Positions 10,843 to 22,932 are shown, numbered from the stretch's first letter. The stretch: 64,000 nucleotides of DNA from Chamaecyparis obtusa (GCA_027943335.1 BSBK01002078.1:355501-419500), one strand, 5' to 3'. Numbers and translations: made by a program. The notes: generated by a model from the letters alone, not told the origin.

Positions 10843-11118
10843 TCAATGGAGTCGTTGCTCTATTTTGGTTTTACTTTTCTTTTTGAGCTCCTCCAATGCT
10901 GTACGCACGCAAGAAGATGTTGCATGCCTGAAATCGTTTGGAGGAAAGTCTCGTTTCTCCACTTTCTTTTGCACAAGTTTGAATTGCTTGTCGGCTGCTT
11001 CACTGGTGATTTCCTTCACTTCTTCAACAAAATATATGATTTCCCATGCTTGAGAATATGTCTTGAAACAATCCTTTACGGCCATCGTGAGAAGTTGAAC
11101 AATGTTCTTTATCAGCAT
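10843..11118 (-). CDS. Unrecognised 91-residue open frame
   Basis: I do not recognise this protein. It has coding-like composition: mixed hydrophobic and charged helices (AVKDCFKTYSQAWEIIYF, then an E/K-rich stretch) and a Lys-rich C-terminus. A pyrimidine tract plus TTTAG lies just before the frame opens, so it could be an internal or last exon of a minus-strand gene rather than a complete gene. The overlapping plus-strand frames at 10786-11148 are less protein-like. It might equally be a chance reading frame. No neighbour helps to assign a role. Confidence 0.25.
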   Translation of the reverse strand: MLIKNIVQLLTMAVKDCFKTYSQAWEIIYFVEEVKEITSEAADKQFKLVQKKVEKRDFPPNDFRHATSSCVRTALEELKKKSKTKIEQRLH

Positions 11119-11984
11119 CTGCCTAAATTGGAGAGAGATGAAAGATGATACTGAGCAAGGACACTTCTGTCATTTTCCATGACTTCGTACTCATGTCTGT
11201 GATTTGCTCTTCCCTAGTCAATTGCTCCTTTTTTCATCCTAGTGATTGCTGCTTTTCCACGTCGGTCTCTTCCTGTGGTTGCTGAGTTCTCTGAATTGGC
11301 CTCTTTTTGCACAAGAACTTCAAGTTTGTTTGAGACTTGTCAATCAGAAACTCAACCAAGTGGGTATTCTGCAATTCACTTCAGGATGTGAAGCTCATGC
11401 ACAGAATAAGTGTGATCACAATGTGAAGATCAGGAGAGGGAGTTTTAGCACCTGGTTATGGCCTAGCAGAGAATAGTGTTTTTGTCTCTGTGGCATGTGC
11501 CCATTTATGAAAATACTCTGCAGGCCCATCCATAACCGTTGATTTGTCGGTGTGGAAAGATTACCATGTTGAAAGACAACAGCTTCTGGAGAGTGATCAT
11601 CCTTAAATAAAGAGAATGCCAACATAAGAAGCCCTGTTGATTACAAGAGATCTGCTGGAGAGGTAATTGGCAACATGGATGAATCGATCGAAGATAATAA
11701 TTGGCAGGATAGTATTGCAAATACGTAAATATTGCACATAATTGCACAAAAGAGGCTTCAAAATGGTTATGATACAAGTGGCAGGGAAGGATTGAAACAG
11801 GGGAAGAAGTGGCAGAGGAGGGAGTCAAAGGTCGTGAGGTCCAAGGAGAAGAGACATTCAAGAATAAACTTAATTCAGGCGAGTAAACACAACATTAATT
11901 GCTTTTTTTCTCTTTGCAATGTCTACTCTATTGTAAGAGATTTAGGTCAATCTCAATATAATTCCTTTTTATCTCTTCTTTCAG

Positions 11985-12147
11985 GAACAAGAAACTATAC
12001 CAGAACAAGAGTTGAGAGTTGAGAATGTAGATGAGCTTCGATTAGTGTGTTTCTTGATTAATGGAGATGTTTGTAATAAAAGGGCTAGTTTACTCTATCG
12101 CTTCAACAAAATAAAATGGCAGACCATCGACGAATGGTTGCCTAGAG
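11985..12147 (+). CDS. Possible orphan exon of an unrecognised gene
   Basis: A polypyrimidine tract ending TTCTTTCAG (to 11984) is followed by an open stretch that reads EQETIPEQELRVENVDELRL and then VCFLINGDVCNKRASLLYRF. It ends at a good donor (AGAG|GTATGCC, 12147/12148). It has no start codon, so it would be an internal exon. The protein is not recognised. A degenerate copy with a premature stop lies at 14343-14462, which argues that the sequence once belonged to a duplicated gene or pseudogene. No upstream or downstream exon could be paired with it. Confidence 0.35.
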
Positions 12148-12359
12148 GTATGCCTAGTATAGGGATATTTTCAGTTTGACAGAGATGTATTTTCCATCAT
12201 TAGTTTTGCAATTGCATCTACATTTGAGTGCGTAGATACCTAATATTTATCCCTATTTGCATTATGAATCCCTGTTGCAGTAATTGCCAAATAATTTATA
12301 AGGTGTCTTGTTTATGATTTCTCATTTTGCATAATACCATGGCTCTACTTTCAGCATGC

Positions 12360-12660
12360 AATTCTGCAGGGTATTTCCAACTATAATATTGACAAGAATT
12401 CCCTAGCTCCTATGTTTGATGGATGTAATGTTTCAAGGCTGATGGATGTAATGTTTCAAGGCTTCCATTTTGACATAGGTAGGCAACAAGCTGGCAAAGG
12501 ATCTGGCGTTAACCTGCCAATTGCATATGCTTGAAAGTCTCTTAATCCTTATTAACAAATTCATTGTTCGCATATCCTGCAATCATTGTACTCCATGAGA
12601 TATGCGAACAATGCCCTTAATCTGTCTAACAGTTCGCGTACCCTTATTGGTACTTACCTA
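12360..12660 (-). pseudogene. PPR protein pseudogene fragment
   Basis: On the minus strand from ~12600 downward, consecutive frames read SWSTMIAGYANNEFVNKD then, after a stop and a frame change, ETFKHMQLAG, and later a KMEALK-like piece. This is the typical plant pentatricopeptide pattern (SW..MIAGYA.NG...KALE.FK.MQLAG.KP). The gene family binds organellar RNA, but this piece has several stops and at least two frame changes and is dead. A 23-bp duplication (12418-12463) sits inside it. Confidence 0.6.
12418..12463. repeat. 23-bp tandem duplication
   Basis: GATGGATGTAATGTTTCAAG plus GCT occurs twice in a row. Confidence 0.9.
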
Positions 12661-12969
12661 TTTCTGTGTTCATGCCAACCAGACCATTTTCGTGATAATG
12701 CCAAAGCCCCATTCTAGCATGCACAAAAGGAACGTAACCCGCCATTTACATTTTCTTAATTTTTGTGGAATTTCATATTTTGTCACTCAATCTAAGTCGA
12801 TTCATGCTTTGATATGTTCCCTGTTCTATTTTAGTTTGTTTAGTATCCCATTATTTGGATTTTTGTTGACTCAATGTGTGGTTTTATAATCCTTTGTAGC
12901 TGGTCAGTGAGTGAAACTTGCAGTTGAGGACCTTCCATTTCTTTATCCTCATCCCAATAGTCAAAATTT

Positions 12970-13110
12970 CCAAATGAATTTTGATAGTTGACTTCTTTCT
13001 AATGAATTTCCAAATGCAGCTCTTGCTTGTCTATGCAAGATCTAACGCCATCCCTTGAGTCTTTCTACAATAGTGATAGTTGACTTCTTTCTAATGAATT
13101 TCCAAATATG
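12970..13110. repeat. Short direct repeat (~35 bp)
   Basis: The segment GATAGTTGACTTCTTTCTAA followed by TGAATTTCCAAAT occurs at ~12980 and again at ~13075. Confidence 0.8.
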
Positions 13111-14342
13111 CCCTCATTTTACCTGCTTCCTTCCATTAATTTCATCTTTAAACCCACACCACTAAACTGTATGGACGCTAATTTGGTCCAAACTTGTACA
13201 ATCCTATTCCCCTGTTTCCACATTTGTGGACAATTGAAGCTGAAAGAGCACTTTAAAAACATTTTTTTTAATGCAGCTTTTACAATCCTTGAACCCAAAT
13301 TTGTTCATCCAGCAAACGCAAAACCCAATATTGTCAAAATCAGAATTGTATTGAACAAATACATGTTAATAGTGGAAAAAGTTACTACTTAATTTAATTT
13401 ACAATAATAGTGAAGATTCTCATCAATATTTCCCATAACCAAGCTACTGAAATTTAATGAAGATTGGTAAACAATAAACAATGAGCTAGTGAAATTGCAT
13501 TCTCCTATATCAAGACTAGGGAAAATTCACCACTCTTTCCAACTTTATCTAATACATGCTTGAACTTTCCATGACGAAACAAAGAACAATTGGTTAAATT
13601 TTCCAGCAATCAGATGCATTTTGAAGTTTTTTCATTCATTTTCCAACAATACTAAAATGTTATAGAATACGGGTTTAGAGCTGTCTTAGAGTTTTATGAA
13701 TTTAATTATGATGATTCATCATCAATAACGATATATACCCTATCTAGATCTTTTTACTAATGATCTTGTATAGAAAATCAGTGAAAAACCATCCTTGCAT
13801 TTTATGGGGCATTTTTTGGGATAATGAAAAGAGAAGAATTATAAATCTGCTTTCAAATGGTCTAGTTAGATCTATTGGATCTAATATAATTAGGTATATT
13901 TTGAGTCAATATTATTTTAAAGAGATGTTTTTAATCTATTTACAATTTTTTTTATATGTTCCACAATGGGGGTTTCAAACTTTTTCTCAGACTTGTATGA
14001 ATCTAATTTAGAAGACTAAAGAATATTTATGGTACACAATGCCTTACAGGTCCATTTCATGCAATTATTAGCTAGTAAGGATATTAAATGTGGAGTGACT
14101 AATATTTAGTAATAGAAGAATTTTCAACCCATTATGTGTAAGGCTTATTTTACATGGAATTTTTGTGTAGGGGAAGAATAGAAGTGAAATGCTTGTCCGC
14201 TTTGCGGGAAGACTTGTTTCTTTGATGGATGGCTTATAATATATTTAGTCCTTGAGGTATGTCATCAAATTTTGAATGCATTTAAGCAATTAAGATTGAG
14301 AATGAAGGGCATGATCTTTGACGTATCAACTTTTGAATGCAG
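13111..14342. other. Unassigned intergenic
   Basis: No protein domain, RNA gene or repeat recognised on either strand. Confidence 0.5.
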
Positions 14343-14462
14343 GTTAGTGTTTCTTGTCAAATGGAGATGTTTGTAATAAGAAGGCTAATTTACTACGTGG
14401 ATTGAACAAAACAAAATAGGAGAAAATAGACAATGATTTCCTACTACCTAAAGGTATGCCCA
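14343..14462 (+). pseudogene. Degenerate copy of the 11985-12147 exon
   Basis: Aligns by eye with 12038-12150: TTAGTGT.TTTCTTG, AATGGAGATGTTTGTAATAA, GGCTA.TTTACT and a conserved donor-like AAAGGTATGCC. An in-frame TAG (AAATAGGAG) and loss of the first third show it is not functional. Confidence 0.5.
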
Positions 14463-15220
14463 ATTTAGAGATATTCCCATTTTGCCACAATCAAGATTTT
14501 AAATTTGAGATTTATCTTGTTTTAAATATGGTTTTCATTTAGAGGGATTTTAATGTACTTGTTAATAGCTATGTGATTTACCCTATTTTGAAGATGTTTA
14601 CAAAGTGAGATTATTTATTGCCTATGAATATGTCTAGCATAATTGTTTTATTGTTGATGATCTTGGTATACTAGTTGTGTCTGAAACATAATCATGTTTG
14701 GCATTCTCATCATTAAAATCTATAGAAGAATATGCTAGTCTTTGATGATCGTTGAATGCCAATATGAGCTATAATTTCACGACCTTGACCCATGATTTGG
14801 AGCTGAATGCACAGCTTGGTTCAGTTGAAGTGGCTAATGCAAGTAAGAACTTTGTTGGGTCAATTTCCCTTGTGGGGTAACCTTTAAAGGATACAACAAT
14901 CTCCTGTAGAAATATCTTTACTGTTGCAACTTACTCTGTTGTTTTCCAACTTTGCTCTGCTTTTCCATGAGTTGTCGAATTGCATGATTTATTTTACCCA
15001 ATTTTACTCTCTTCTTGAATGAGTTATTGTACAATACTTGGGAAGTAGAATTTCTGCCATTCACAACATTTGCTTTTGTTTTTTACATACATCACACTCA
15101 ATGCATTAGAGAATTTGATTCTCTATTTTACCCAAATTTGCTTAATCAACTAGGGCACACCATAGGTTGCAATTTGTATTGCCATATTTTTTACTACATG
15201 TTGCTTTAACTATCCAGGAC
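14463..15220. other. Unassigned intergenic
   Basis: A donor-like junction (GTTCAGTTGAAGTGGCTAAT followed by GCAA|GTAAG) lies near 14820-14848 but cannot be joined to any exon. Nothing else stands out. Confidence 0.4.
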
Positions 15221-15223
15221 AAA

Positions 15224-15358
15224 GGATTCAGATGCATTTCCCTGGGGTTTTGGAAGTTGGGCATTGAAGTTTTTAGATGCATTTTCTTGGGATTTTGGAA
15301 ATTGGGCATTGAAGTTTTCAGATGCTTTTTCTCAGGGTTTTGGAAATTGGGCACTGTC
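15224..15358. repeat. 45-bp tandem repeat, three copies
   Basis: GATGC starts at 15231, 15276 and 15321, giving a 45-bp period. Each unit contains TTTTGGAA(A/G)TTGGGCA(T/C)TG. Because 45 is a multiple of 3, a plus-strand frame stays open across it (GFWKLGIEVFRC repeats), but I see no reason to think it is translated. Confidence 0.9.
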
Positions 15359-15359
15359 A

Positions 15360-16077
15360 TGAAAGCCTTGATGTCTGCAACACTTAGATCTCTGCCATTT
15401 AACTTTAAGTTTGTATTTTATATTTTAAAATTAGTTCCCTTTTCCTTTCAAATTTGTACCCTAGATCTATAGCATTGTTGCTATGTAATATTGGATTTAT
15501 TAAGTTTTTTTCACTCCCTTATGAATTCTATATTTCCATGTAAAATATATTAAGAATATGAAAACTATGTATGTTGGCAGGGGACTTAAATATTAAGATG
15601 GCCGACAAAATACAGGCTTAAGGAAAGTTAGTAGGGTTATAGAATAGGCAAATCAATTCTTAAGGAAAATTAGTAGAGTTGTAGAAGAGTAAATTAGTTC
15701 ACTTCAGATTTCATGGTTGACAAAGTTAGAGAAGATTAATTATTGGGAGATTATTGATGTGAGGAATTGGTAGATTAAATTGTTTCAACTGCTACTGCAA
15801 TCTTAAAAATGAATCTATATCATCTTCAATCGCCCAATAAGAAACATAAATGCTTTTCCTCACACCTTATCTATGTCTCAAAACATGAGATAGTTATTTA
15901 ACTTTTGGCTATCTCATTTCAATGGTTGCTGGTCTAGTTTACTTTAATAAACCTATAAAATTTTAGCATGAAATTCTTCCATTGCAGCAACAACAATTAT
16001 CACTCTCCTCATCATGCTATTAATTCTCTTACTTGAATCCTCACCTTAAGGTAGAGTCTTCTTTGCAAAATATCCAA
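15360..16077. other. Unassigned intergenic
   Basis: AT-rich, no recognisable feature. Confidence 0.5.
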
Positions 16078-16884
16078 TTAGGGAGAACATAGAAGTTCAT
16101 CTACTAGAATACTCTAGCAAAAAATGGAAGCTTCTAGGTTTCTGTCTTTGCTTCATGTTGTAACAGAGCTAGGCTAAGAATCCCAAGTACCAACAGTGTG
16201 GCTTGAAGGAATATGTTGGAAATAAGCCACACTTGGACCAATGATATATCAGCTAAAGAGGAGCCAATATGCACTTCCAATTTTGAGTCACAACTGATCC
16301 ACATAGATAATTGATGCAAGGTTTCAGTACAACACTCCCAATATTTTCTTTGGTGTTGTGTGAATCTATAAAATACTTAACAATTAGTGGCTTAAAAGAG
16401 GTGTTGGAAATAAGCCACACTCAAACTAACCTATGGTAGGACATAAATTAAAAGAAAAATTCAAAGAGAACAAAATAAGTTAATTTGATTTCTTTATTAT
16501 AACTTGTTATCTCAATTGTAAATCTGAAAAAAAAAAAGTATCACTTCATCACTACCTTTGTTAAAACTTGAGTTAGGGAGAACATAGAAGTTCAACTAGT
16601 AAAGCACTCCAGCAACAAATGGAAGCTTCTAGGTTTGTGTCTTTGCTTCATGTTGTATTAGAGCCAAGCTAAGAATCCCAAGTACCAATAGTGTGGCTTA
16701 AAAAAATATGTTGGAAATACGCCACACTTGGACCAATGATATATTAGCTAAAGAGGAGCCAATATGCACTCCCAATTTTGAGTCATAGTTGATCCACATA
16801 GATAATTGATACAAGGTTTATCTACAACACTCCCAATATTTTCTTTGGTGTTGTGTGAATCTACGAATACTTAACAATTAGAAG
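16078..16884. repeat. Duplicated LTR-like segment (~310 bp, ~495-bp spacing)
   Basis: 16078-16388 and 16573-16884 are near copies (start TTAGGGAGAACATAGAAGTT, end CTTAACAATTAG). Both contain GTGTGGCTT...ATGTTGGAAATA(A/C)GCCACAC, an inverted motif typical of the start of a plant LTR (TGTTGGAAATAAGCCACAC). A third TGTTGGAAATAAGCCACAC at ~16402, in the 184-bp spacer, suggests nested or tandem LTR pieces of a Ty1/copia-type element. No coding part is present. Confidence 0.6.
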
Positions 16885-17925
16885 TGATCTTATAAAACTT
16901 ATCATTATTCCTAGCAAGAGAGAATTAAGTCAAGCTTAAAATGAGGTCATACAATTTATACTCAAAGCATGACATCTACATAATAATCCAGTCCCTAGTA
17001 TATGGGTGCATTTGATCAATGAAACAAAGCAACTTCAGGAGAGAATATTCTAAATGGGATTATCCTTCAAATCCTAAAATTCTACACTCTAGTGATAGAA
17101 TAAGAAGGATACAACTTTAGTAGCAAATAAGGCAAACATCAAACCTTAGATCTTAGCTAATAAGCAAGTCTCCTAGTTATTTAATTTTCTCCCTTGAATT
17201 CATACAGTGAACAAAAGCCCCATTAACAGAAGTTATGATCCAAAAGATTTATTACCCTCAACAACCACTGCCATAACAACAGTTAGCACCGCACCCACAA
17301 TTTTCACCACACCAACAAAAAACACAAAAAATAGATAGAAATCTGCAAGACTCAAATTGACAGATCGCAATTGAGCTCTAAATATATACAAGGAAGTCAA
17401 GACCAAAAGGGGTATTTATTGAAAATCTCAGGTAAAATACAGTTAATGCTGAAACAAGGAAACATTTGAGACTTTCCAAATGGAAAAAATCTGTGATATC
17501 CACCTCAGCTGAGAAAAATTCAATGCGGTCATCCAATGTCACTCTCACCTTCCCAATATCCAAAAATATTTACCTACTAAACTACCTTGAATTCTGATCT
17601 CCAGCTGTTCCCACCTTCATTTATGAACCCTCTGACTGACTATAGTAGGTGTAGAGGCCGTAGTAATTGGATCTCGGAGCACCTACCATAAAATCTGATT
17701 TTACAATGGGGTTGTCTATTATTATTGAATGGAAAAAGAAATTCTATTTTGAAAGGAGGTCCATAATTGAAGAATATATATGGTGAATGGGATGGTGAAC
17801 ATTTACTTTTTGCAATTTAGAACCCCTCAATCATTTATTCACTTGCACTTATACCTAATAGAGGTGTAATATTTAGCCGATAGAAATAAATACTACGTCC
17901 TTTGCATTTAAATCCTCCTTTCCTC
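16885..17925. other. Unassigned intergenic
   Basis: No recognisable coding sequence or repeat. Confidence 0.5.
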
Positions 17926-17929
17926 CCTC

Positions 17930-18286
17930 TCCTTGTACTTCTTCTTCCTCTTCCTCTTCTTCCTCCTCCTCCCCGTCTTCCTCTTCTTCCTCCTCCTCTT
18001 CCTCTTTCTCTTCCTCTCTTCCTCCTCTTCCTCTTCCTCTTCCTCTTCCTCTTCCTCTTCCTCTTCTTCTTCCACCTCCTGTGCTTCCTCTTCTTCATCT
18101 TCTTCCTCCACTTCTTCTTCTTCATCTTCTTCCACTTCCTCTTCTTTGTCTTCTTCCATTTCCTCTTCCTCATCCTCCTCATCGTGCTCATCTTCCTCCT
18201 TCTCATCTTCCTCTTCCTCATCTTCTCTCATCTTCTCTCCTCCTCCTCATTCTCACTCCTCTTCCTCTTCCTCTTCCTCTTCCTCT

Positions 18287-18323
<37 letters not shown>

Positions 18324-18330
18324 TTGAATT
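17930..18330. repeat. ~400-bp polypyrimidine tract, (TTCCTC)n-like
   Basis: Almost pure C/T on the plus strand, built from CTTCCT, TTCCTC and TCTTCC units with a few interruptions. All long open frames here (poly-E/K on minus, poly-S/L on plus) are by-products of the repeat. Such tracts can adopt triplex DNA. Confidence 0.95.
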
Positions 18331-18381
18331 ATTTTAAATAATAAACATTTTTCATAAACCTCCTTACCATTTGGCCCTCTT

Positions 18382-18440
18382 CCAAAGCTCCCATTTTGGC
18401 ACATACAATCACATGTTGCAACTACACCCGTTGATCTCTC
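18382..18440 (-). pseudogene. Tiny PPR-like fragment
   Basis: TCCAAAGCTCCCATTTTGGCACA nearly matches the KMGALE-encoding segment of the PPR pseudogene at ~23445. Only about 20-60 bp are shared, so this is tentative. Confidence 0.2.
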
Positions 18441-18610
18441 TTCAAATTTGAAGGTTGAATATGTAAGAATTGTTATACCAGGAAAAATATTCATCCATTT
18501 TTTATGGCAGAAAAAACCCATCTAGATTTCAACAATAAAAATAAATTTTAAAATATATTAACTCGCGGCTTCAAAATCCTTGTAAAATCAAGTCTAAAAT
18601 CAAGTGGATT

Positions 18611-18904
<294 letters not shown>

Positions 18905-18985
18905 ATTGGTATTAGAGCCTTGGGTCACGGGTTCGAGTCTCCCTTCAGCGGGTGTTGAAGGCTCAGTCGGTGCTGAGGGGGAGAT

Positions 18986-19121
18986 TATTGACTTGGTAGT
19001 CAGCATCTCCTTGGAGATTTGTGACATGGCTTAAACGCTTCCTGTGGGTCAGGTTAAATCTGACATTTGTATCAAGCATTGATAGTTTGAGATTTTGATG
19101 TAATGGAAAATGATTCCAACA
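18986..19121 (+). repeat. TRIM 3' LTR (136 bp)
   Basis: Starts TATTGACTTGGTAGTCAGCA and ends ATGATTCCAACA. It has roughly two dozen differences from the 5' copy by eye, so the insertion is old. Confidence 0.88.
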
Positions 19122-19143
19122 ATATATATGTGTGTGTGTGTGT
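19122..19143. repeat. (AT)n(GT)n microsatellite right of TRIM
   Basis: ATATATATGTGTGTGTGTGT immediately follows the 3' LTR and mirrors the TA/TG order on the left side. Confidence 0.85.
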
Positions 19144-19459
19144 GCACGCATGCCTAAATTAAGCAAAAATATTTTCCTTCAAGTTCGGTGGAAATTCTTG
19201 AGAAGGTAAACTCTAAAAGGCAAATATTGATAAGGGTCATAGATGGTGTTCTTTGTGGGGATGGAAGTGCATCAAACCTCATTCCCCATTTGTTTTTTAG
19301 CAATGTAAATGAATTAGACACATCACAAAATTGTATATATGTTATTTTTTTTATGTGCTCTGTTTTGTTCAAAATGGGTACTTTAAATTGACTTGTCTTG
19401 TTTTTCTTCCTCTCAACACTAACAAGGGTGTGAATAAGGAAGTCAATATGAAGTTTGGT

Positions 19460-19520
19460 GGAGAGAGGGAGGGGGAGAAGGAGAGAGAAGAAGTAGAGGG
19501 GGGGAGGGAGAGGGGGGGGC
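19460..19520 (+). repeat. G/A-rich tract with long G-runs
   Basis: Contains runs of about 7, 3 and 8 G near 19498-19519 within GGGAGGGGGAGAAGG-type sequence. Possible G-quadruplex former on the plus strand. Confidence 0.7.
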
Positions 19521-20835
19521 ATACCTTTTGATTTTAGTGATGTTCGATTATTTGCAGTCGGTGTAACCCTTGCACCCGACTAGTGCAAGTGCTATTTTTA
19601 TCATGCTGAAAGATGATCAAAATCTATTTTACACCCTTCCAAAATTTCTTGCGTGAATTTGTAAATCTCCACCCATATGCTATTTGATTCGATCCATATT
19701 ATTTATTAACCATTATTTAACATGTTGGGATTTGTCTCAATACCATATACCTACTCAATCATTTACATATTGCACTATTATGATCTTCGGTCTATAATTA
19801 ATGATAGAAATATTGTTGGTTAAAAATGATAAAATAGAATAATCCTTTTAATGGGACTTTGAGGATTGATTCCTTTAGGTTTGTAGGACCTTGGAGATAT
19901 GGTTGCCAATTCTAGGATACTTATGATGGAGTTTCTAGAGATAATTTAGGTTCTACAAGGCTTAGTTGCATAATCCATGATTGTGCTTGTGATGACCCTT
20001 TCTGGTATGTTAGCAAATATTTGGTTAGTAGCTAGAGAAGAAAAGATGATTTGATTTGAAGTTTTATAGAGGAAAGAGTGAAATGTAAACTAAAAATTTA
20101 AGACTATAATCATAGCACAGTTCATGTTGTTTCCCTTCCTTGACATCTGGTGTACTACAACCATTCTTGGGTATAAATATGACTAATAACTTAAGCTTGT
20201 TGTGTATAAGAGAAAAAACACAAGAATTCTTCCCATCACCATCATGATCATTAGAGGAGGGTAAATACGAGTAGAAAATGATAAGAGACATAGTAATGAC
20301 TACTACCACAAGAGATGCAATTATGTTATTTTCTACACGTTCTTAAAATCAAACATTGACATGCCCATTACATTTCTCAAACTAAAATCTTTTGCTAAAA
20401 AATGTGAATCCTTTTCTGTGCAATTAAGATAAGCATAATTTGCAGCATCATCATTTTCAAATGAATGGTTGTATTTGCAAATGTCATGCTATGATGTGAT
20501 TAAAAAATATTTTAAAAAGTTTGTTGTTAGAGGTTGACCATAAATAATAGAAATAGGAATGGAGATGATTTTGATATACAAACCCATAGAAACAATACAA
20601 CACAATGTAGATAAAACAATTATATGCAAATCACTATTAAAAACCATAGAAAATTATCCCCTTAACATGTAGGACATAGTCGAGCTGCTGCCACTAATAT
20701 TACTAATTTCTAAGGAAACCTTAGAAGAACCAAATAGGTGTTTCCTCTTCAGGAATCTATGTTTGAGCATTGTACCCCTACTCTTGAGCCTCCTACAACA
20801 ACTGTTATAAATCTCTTCATCTAGCACATGCTACC
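19521..20835. other. Unassigned intergenic
   Basis: No recognisable gene, RNA or repeat. Confidence 0.5.
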
Positions 20836-20839
20836 TCTT

Positions 20840-21365
20840 AAAATGGATTTGTCAAAAAGGCTTCAGAGACATTCAAGAAAATGCAAATTGTAGGTGTAAA
20901 GAAAAATTCTATAACCTTAGCCACCATGTTCCCTCCTTTCTTGGAAAAATGGGAGCTTTGGAATAGAATTTGGATATTGAACGACAGAGAATTTGTCACA
21001 TTTTGTAGTTACAACCACCTGATACGTGCATCCAAAATATGGAAGCATAGACAATGCACATGAATTGTTTGATAGAATGACTAAAAGAGATGTGATTAGA
21101 TTTGTTTACAAACTTAAAAAGTAAATGTAACTGACAGGTTTAGAGCCAGAATTGATAGCCATTACCAGTGTCCTCCCTCCCTGTACCAAAATAAGAGCTT
21201 TAAGAATGGTCATGGATATCCATCAAATCATAATTGAAAATATTTTTTTGTCAAAACATGAAAATACTCTCCAATACAACAAATTAAGCATGTTATTTCT
21301 CCCCATGATCGTTCTGTATAACAAAGAAAAATTAAACATTGATGACGCCCTTGCTCCTTTGTAGG
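20840..21365 (+). pseudogene. PPR protein pseudogene fragment
   Basis: The plus strand reads NGFVKKASETFKKMQIVGVK then NSITLATMFPPF (20845-20950), later SIDNAHELFDRMTKRDVI (~21047-21101) and then ELIAITSVLPPCTKIRAL followed by MDIHQIIIEN (~21148-21240). These are consecutive pieces of plant PPR repeats, which in working genes bind organellar RNA. Frameshifts and stops separate the pieces and the ~35-residue repeat register is lost. The gene is dead and probably an old transposed copy. Confidence 0.7.
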
Positions 21366-21369
21366 AAGA

Positions 21370-22820
21370 GCCTGTGAGTACTATGCCACACCATCAAAAG
21401 TGGTTGCAGTAACACTATTCTGTGTTAATTTTTTAATAATTTAAGATACAAGCACTACTACAATCATCCAAACATAAGTACTATCAATAGACACTAGGTA
21501 TCACAAGAAAATAGACTCATGCCATAGTAGTCAATCCCCATATGAGAAAATTAATTAAGGTGTAAGAATATTATATACGAGCATATATTTTTAGGGCATG
21601 TCTTACACATTTGGAATTGCATGTCTTCCACATTTCCTCCAGTATGAATAGATTGAAGTAGTAGCTGTAGGGGGAAAGTTTTTGCTATTGTACAGTTTTG
21701 TAACATTTTTTCTATGCCCTACATTCTTTTGTCTTTGAGATTGTCCACTGTATCATCATCCATTTGTTGGAAAGATTATCATCACATTAACTTTATAAAT
21801 AATATATTTAAGATTATAAACTAAAAGATCTCACTCAAATAAAGAGTTTTTAAAAGAGGCAAATGCAATGCATTCATCAATTGTTTTGTTTGTATAAATT
21901 ATGTTGGGAATGCTGATGAAGACAATCTATAGTAAAGGAGATAATCCATCCTAAGAAATTGTGGTCTTTGGTTCTCTTATCAACACCAACAACTAACAAT
22001 ATGGCATGAATTTTAGATCTTGCGTTTGTCTTTAAGGGTAGACAAGCACACATCTCATCTTAATGTTTTTCCTATCTTAGAAAGTTGAAATGGATACATA
22101 TTGAAAAGCTTGGCTTGCCTACAAGTCAAAAAAATAAAAAATGGATTGCTTTGCTTTGAAACTTTCAAACACTTCATATCTAAAAAAATGAAAACACCTA
22201 ATTTTTGTAAATAGTTTCTCTCTTCTTATTATTTTGTGAGCAATATCCTAGTTTGAATTGCTATGAAAAATATCTCGTACTTATAAATCTACTTATATAT
22301 ATAGTTAATTGATTATTATAAAACCTACCAATTTGGCATCTATGTTCATCTCATTATCTATTTTTGTATGACCAAGAGAGATGGTAATGATTCAGTTTTG
22401 TCAAATTTCTATATAGACGTGCCTTTTGAAGACAAGCTCTAGTTGTCAACTACCTGTGTTTTGCTGGAGAGAAGAAACAACATATTGTGGCAAACAAGAT
22501 TTGATATTTTATGGATATAATCAATCAAAAAATTCAATTCTCTACATATAAGAGTTTGTGTTGTCTTAAGATCATTGTGTTACCTGCCATGAACAAGTGA
22601 ATAAAATGATATTTGTTTGAGCTTGTATGTCTGTTGCCCTACATATTTCTCATTTCTATACCTAAAAGGATAAACCATATCTATGAGCAGTAAGAGAGAG
22701 TAGTTTAGGATCAAATCTACAATGGTTAGTCTGCATCTTTCTCATTTGAAGAAAGAAGCCTCATTTTTCTTAAGGGAGAAGCTGAAAATAAAAAGGCTTG
22801 TTCTAACTAATCTCACAAAA
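21370..22820. other. Unassigned intergenic
   Basis: AT-rich; nothing recognised on either strand. Confidence 0.5.
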
Positions 22821-22932
22821 CCTGAATTGTAAGACCTCTCAATGTCCCATAATATGAATATCCTAAAATTGATCAACCTGAATTGTAAGACCTCTTAATG
22901 TCCCATAATGAATATCCTAAAATTGATCAACA
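22820..22932. repeat. ~55-bp tandem duplication
   Basis: CCTGAATTGTAAGACCTCT then TAATGTCCCATAAT..GAATATCC and TAAAATTGATCAA occurs twice in succession. Confidence 0.9.

Noticed and set aside
10786..11148. 120-codon plus-strand frame
   Set aside because: Antisense to a more protein-like minus-strand frame; composition (Cys, Phe, Leu runs) looks like a reverse-complement artefact.
17835..18337. Several long open frames rich in Glu/Lys/Arg (minus) or Ser/Leu/Phe (plus)
   Set aside because: They are translations of the polypyrimidine repeat in different frames and have no protein features.
18905..18942. A tRNA gene
   Set aside because: Only the primer site and a B-box-like motif are present. 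No acceptor stem, A box or cloverleaf can be formed.
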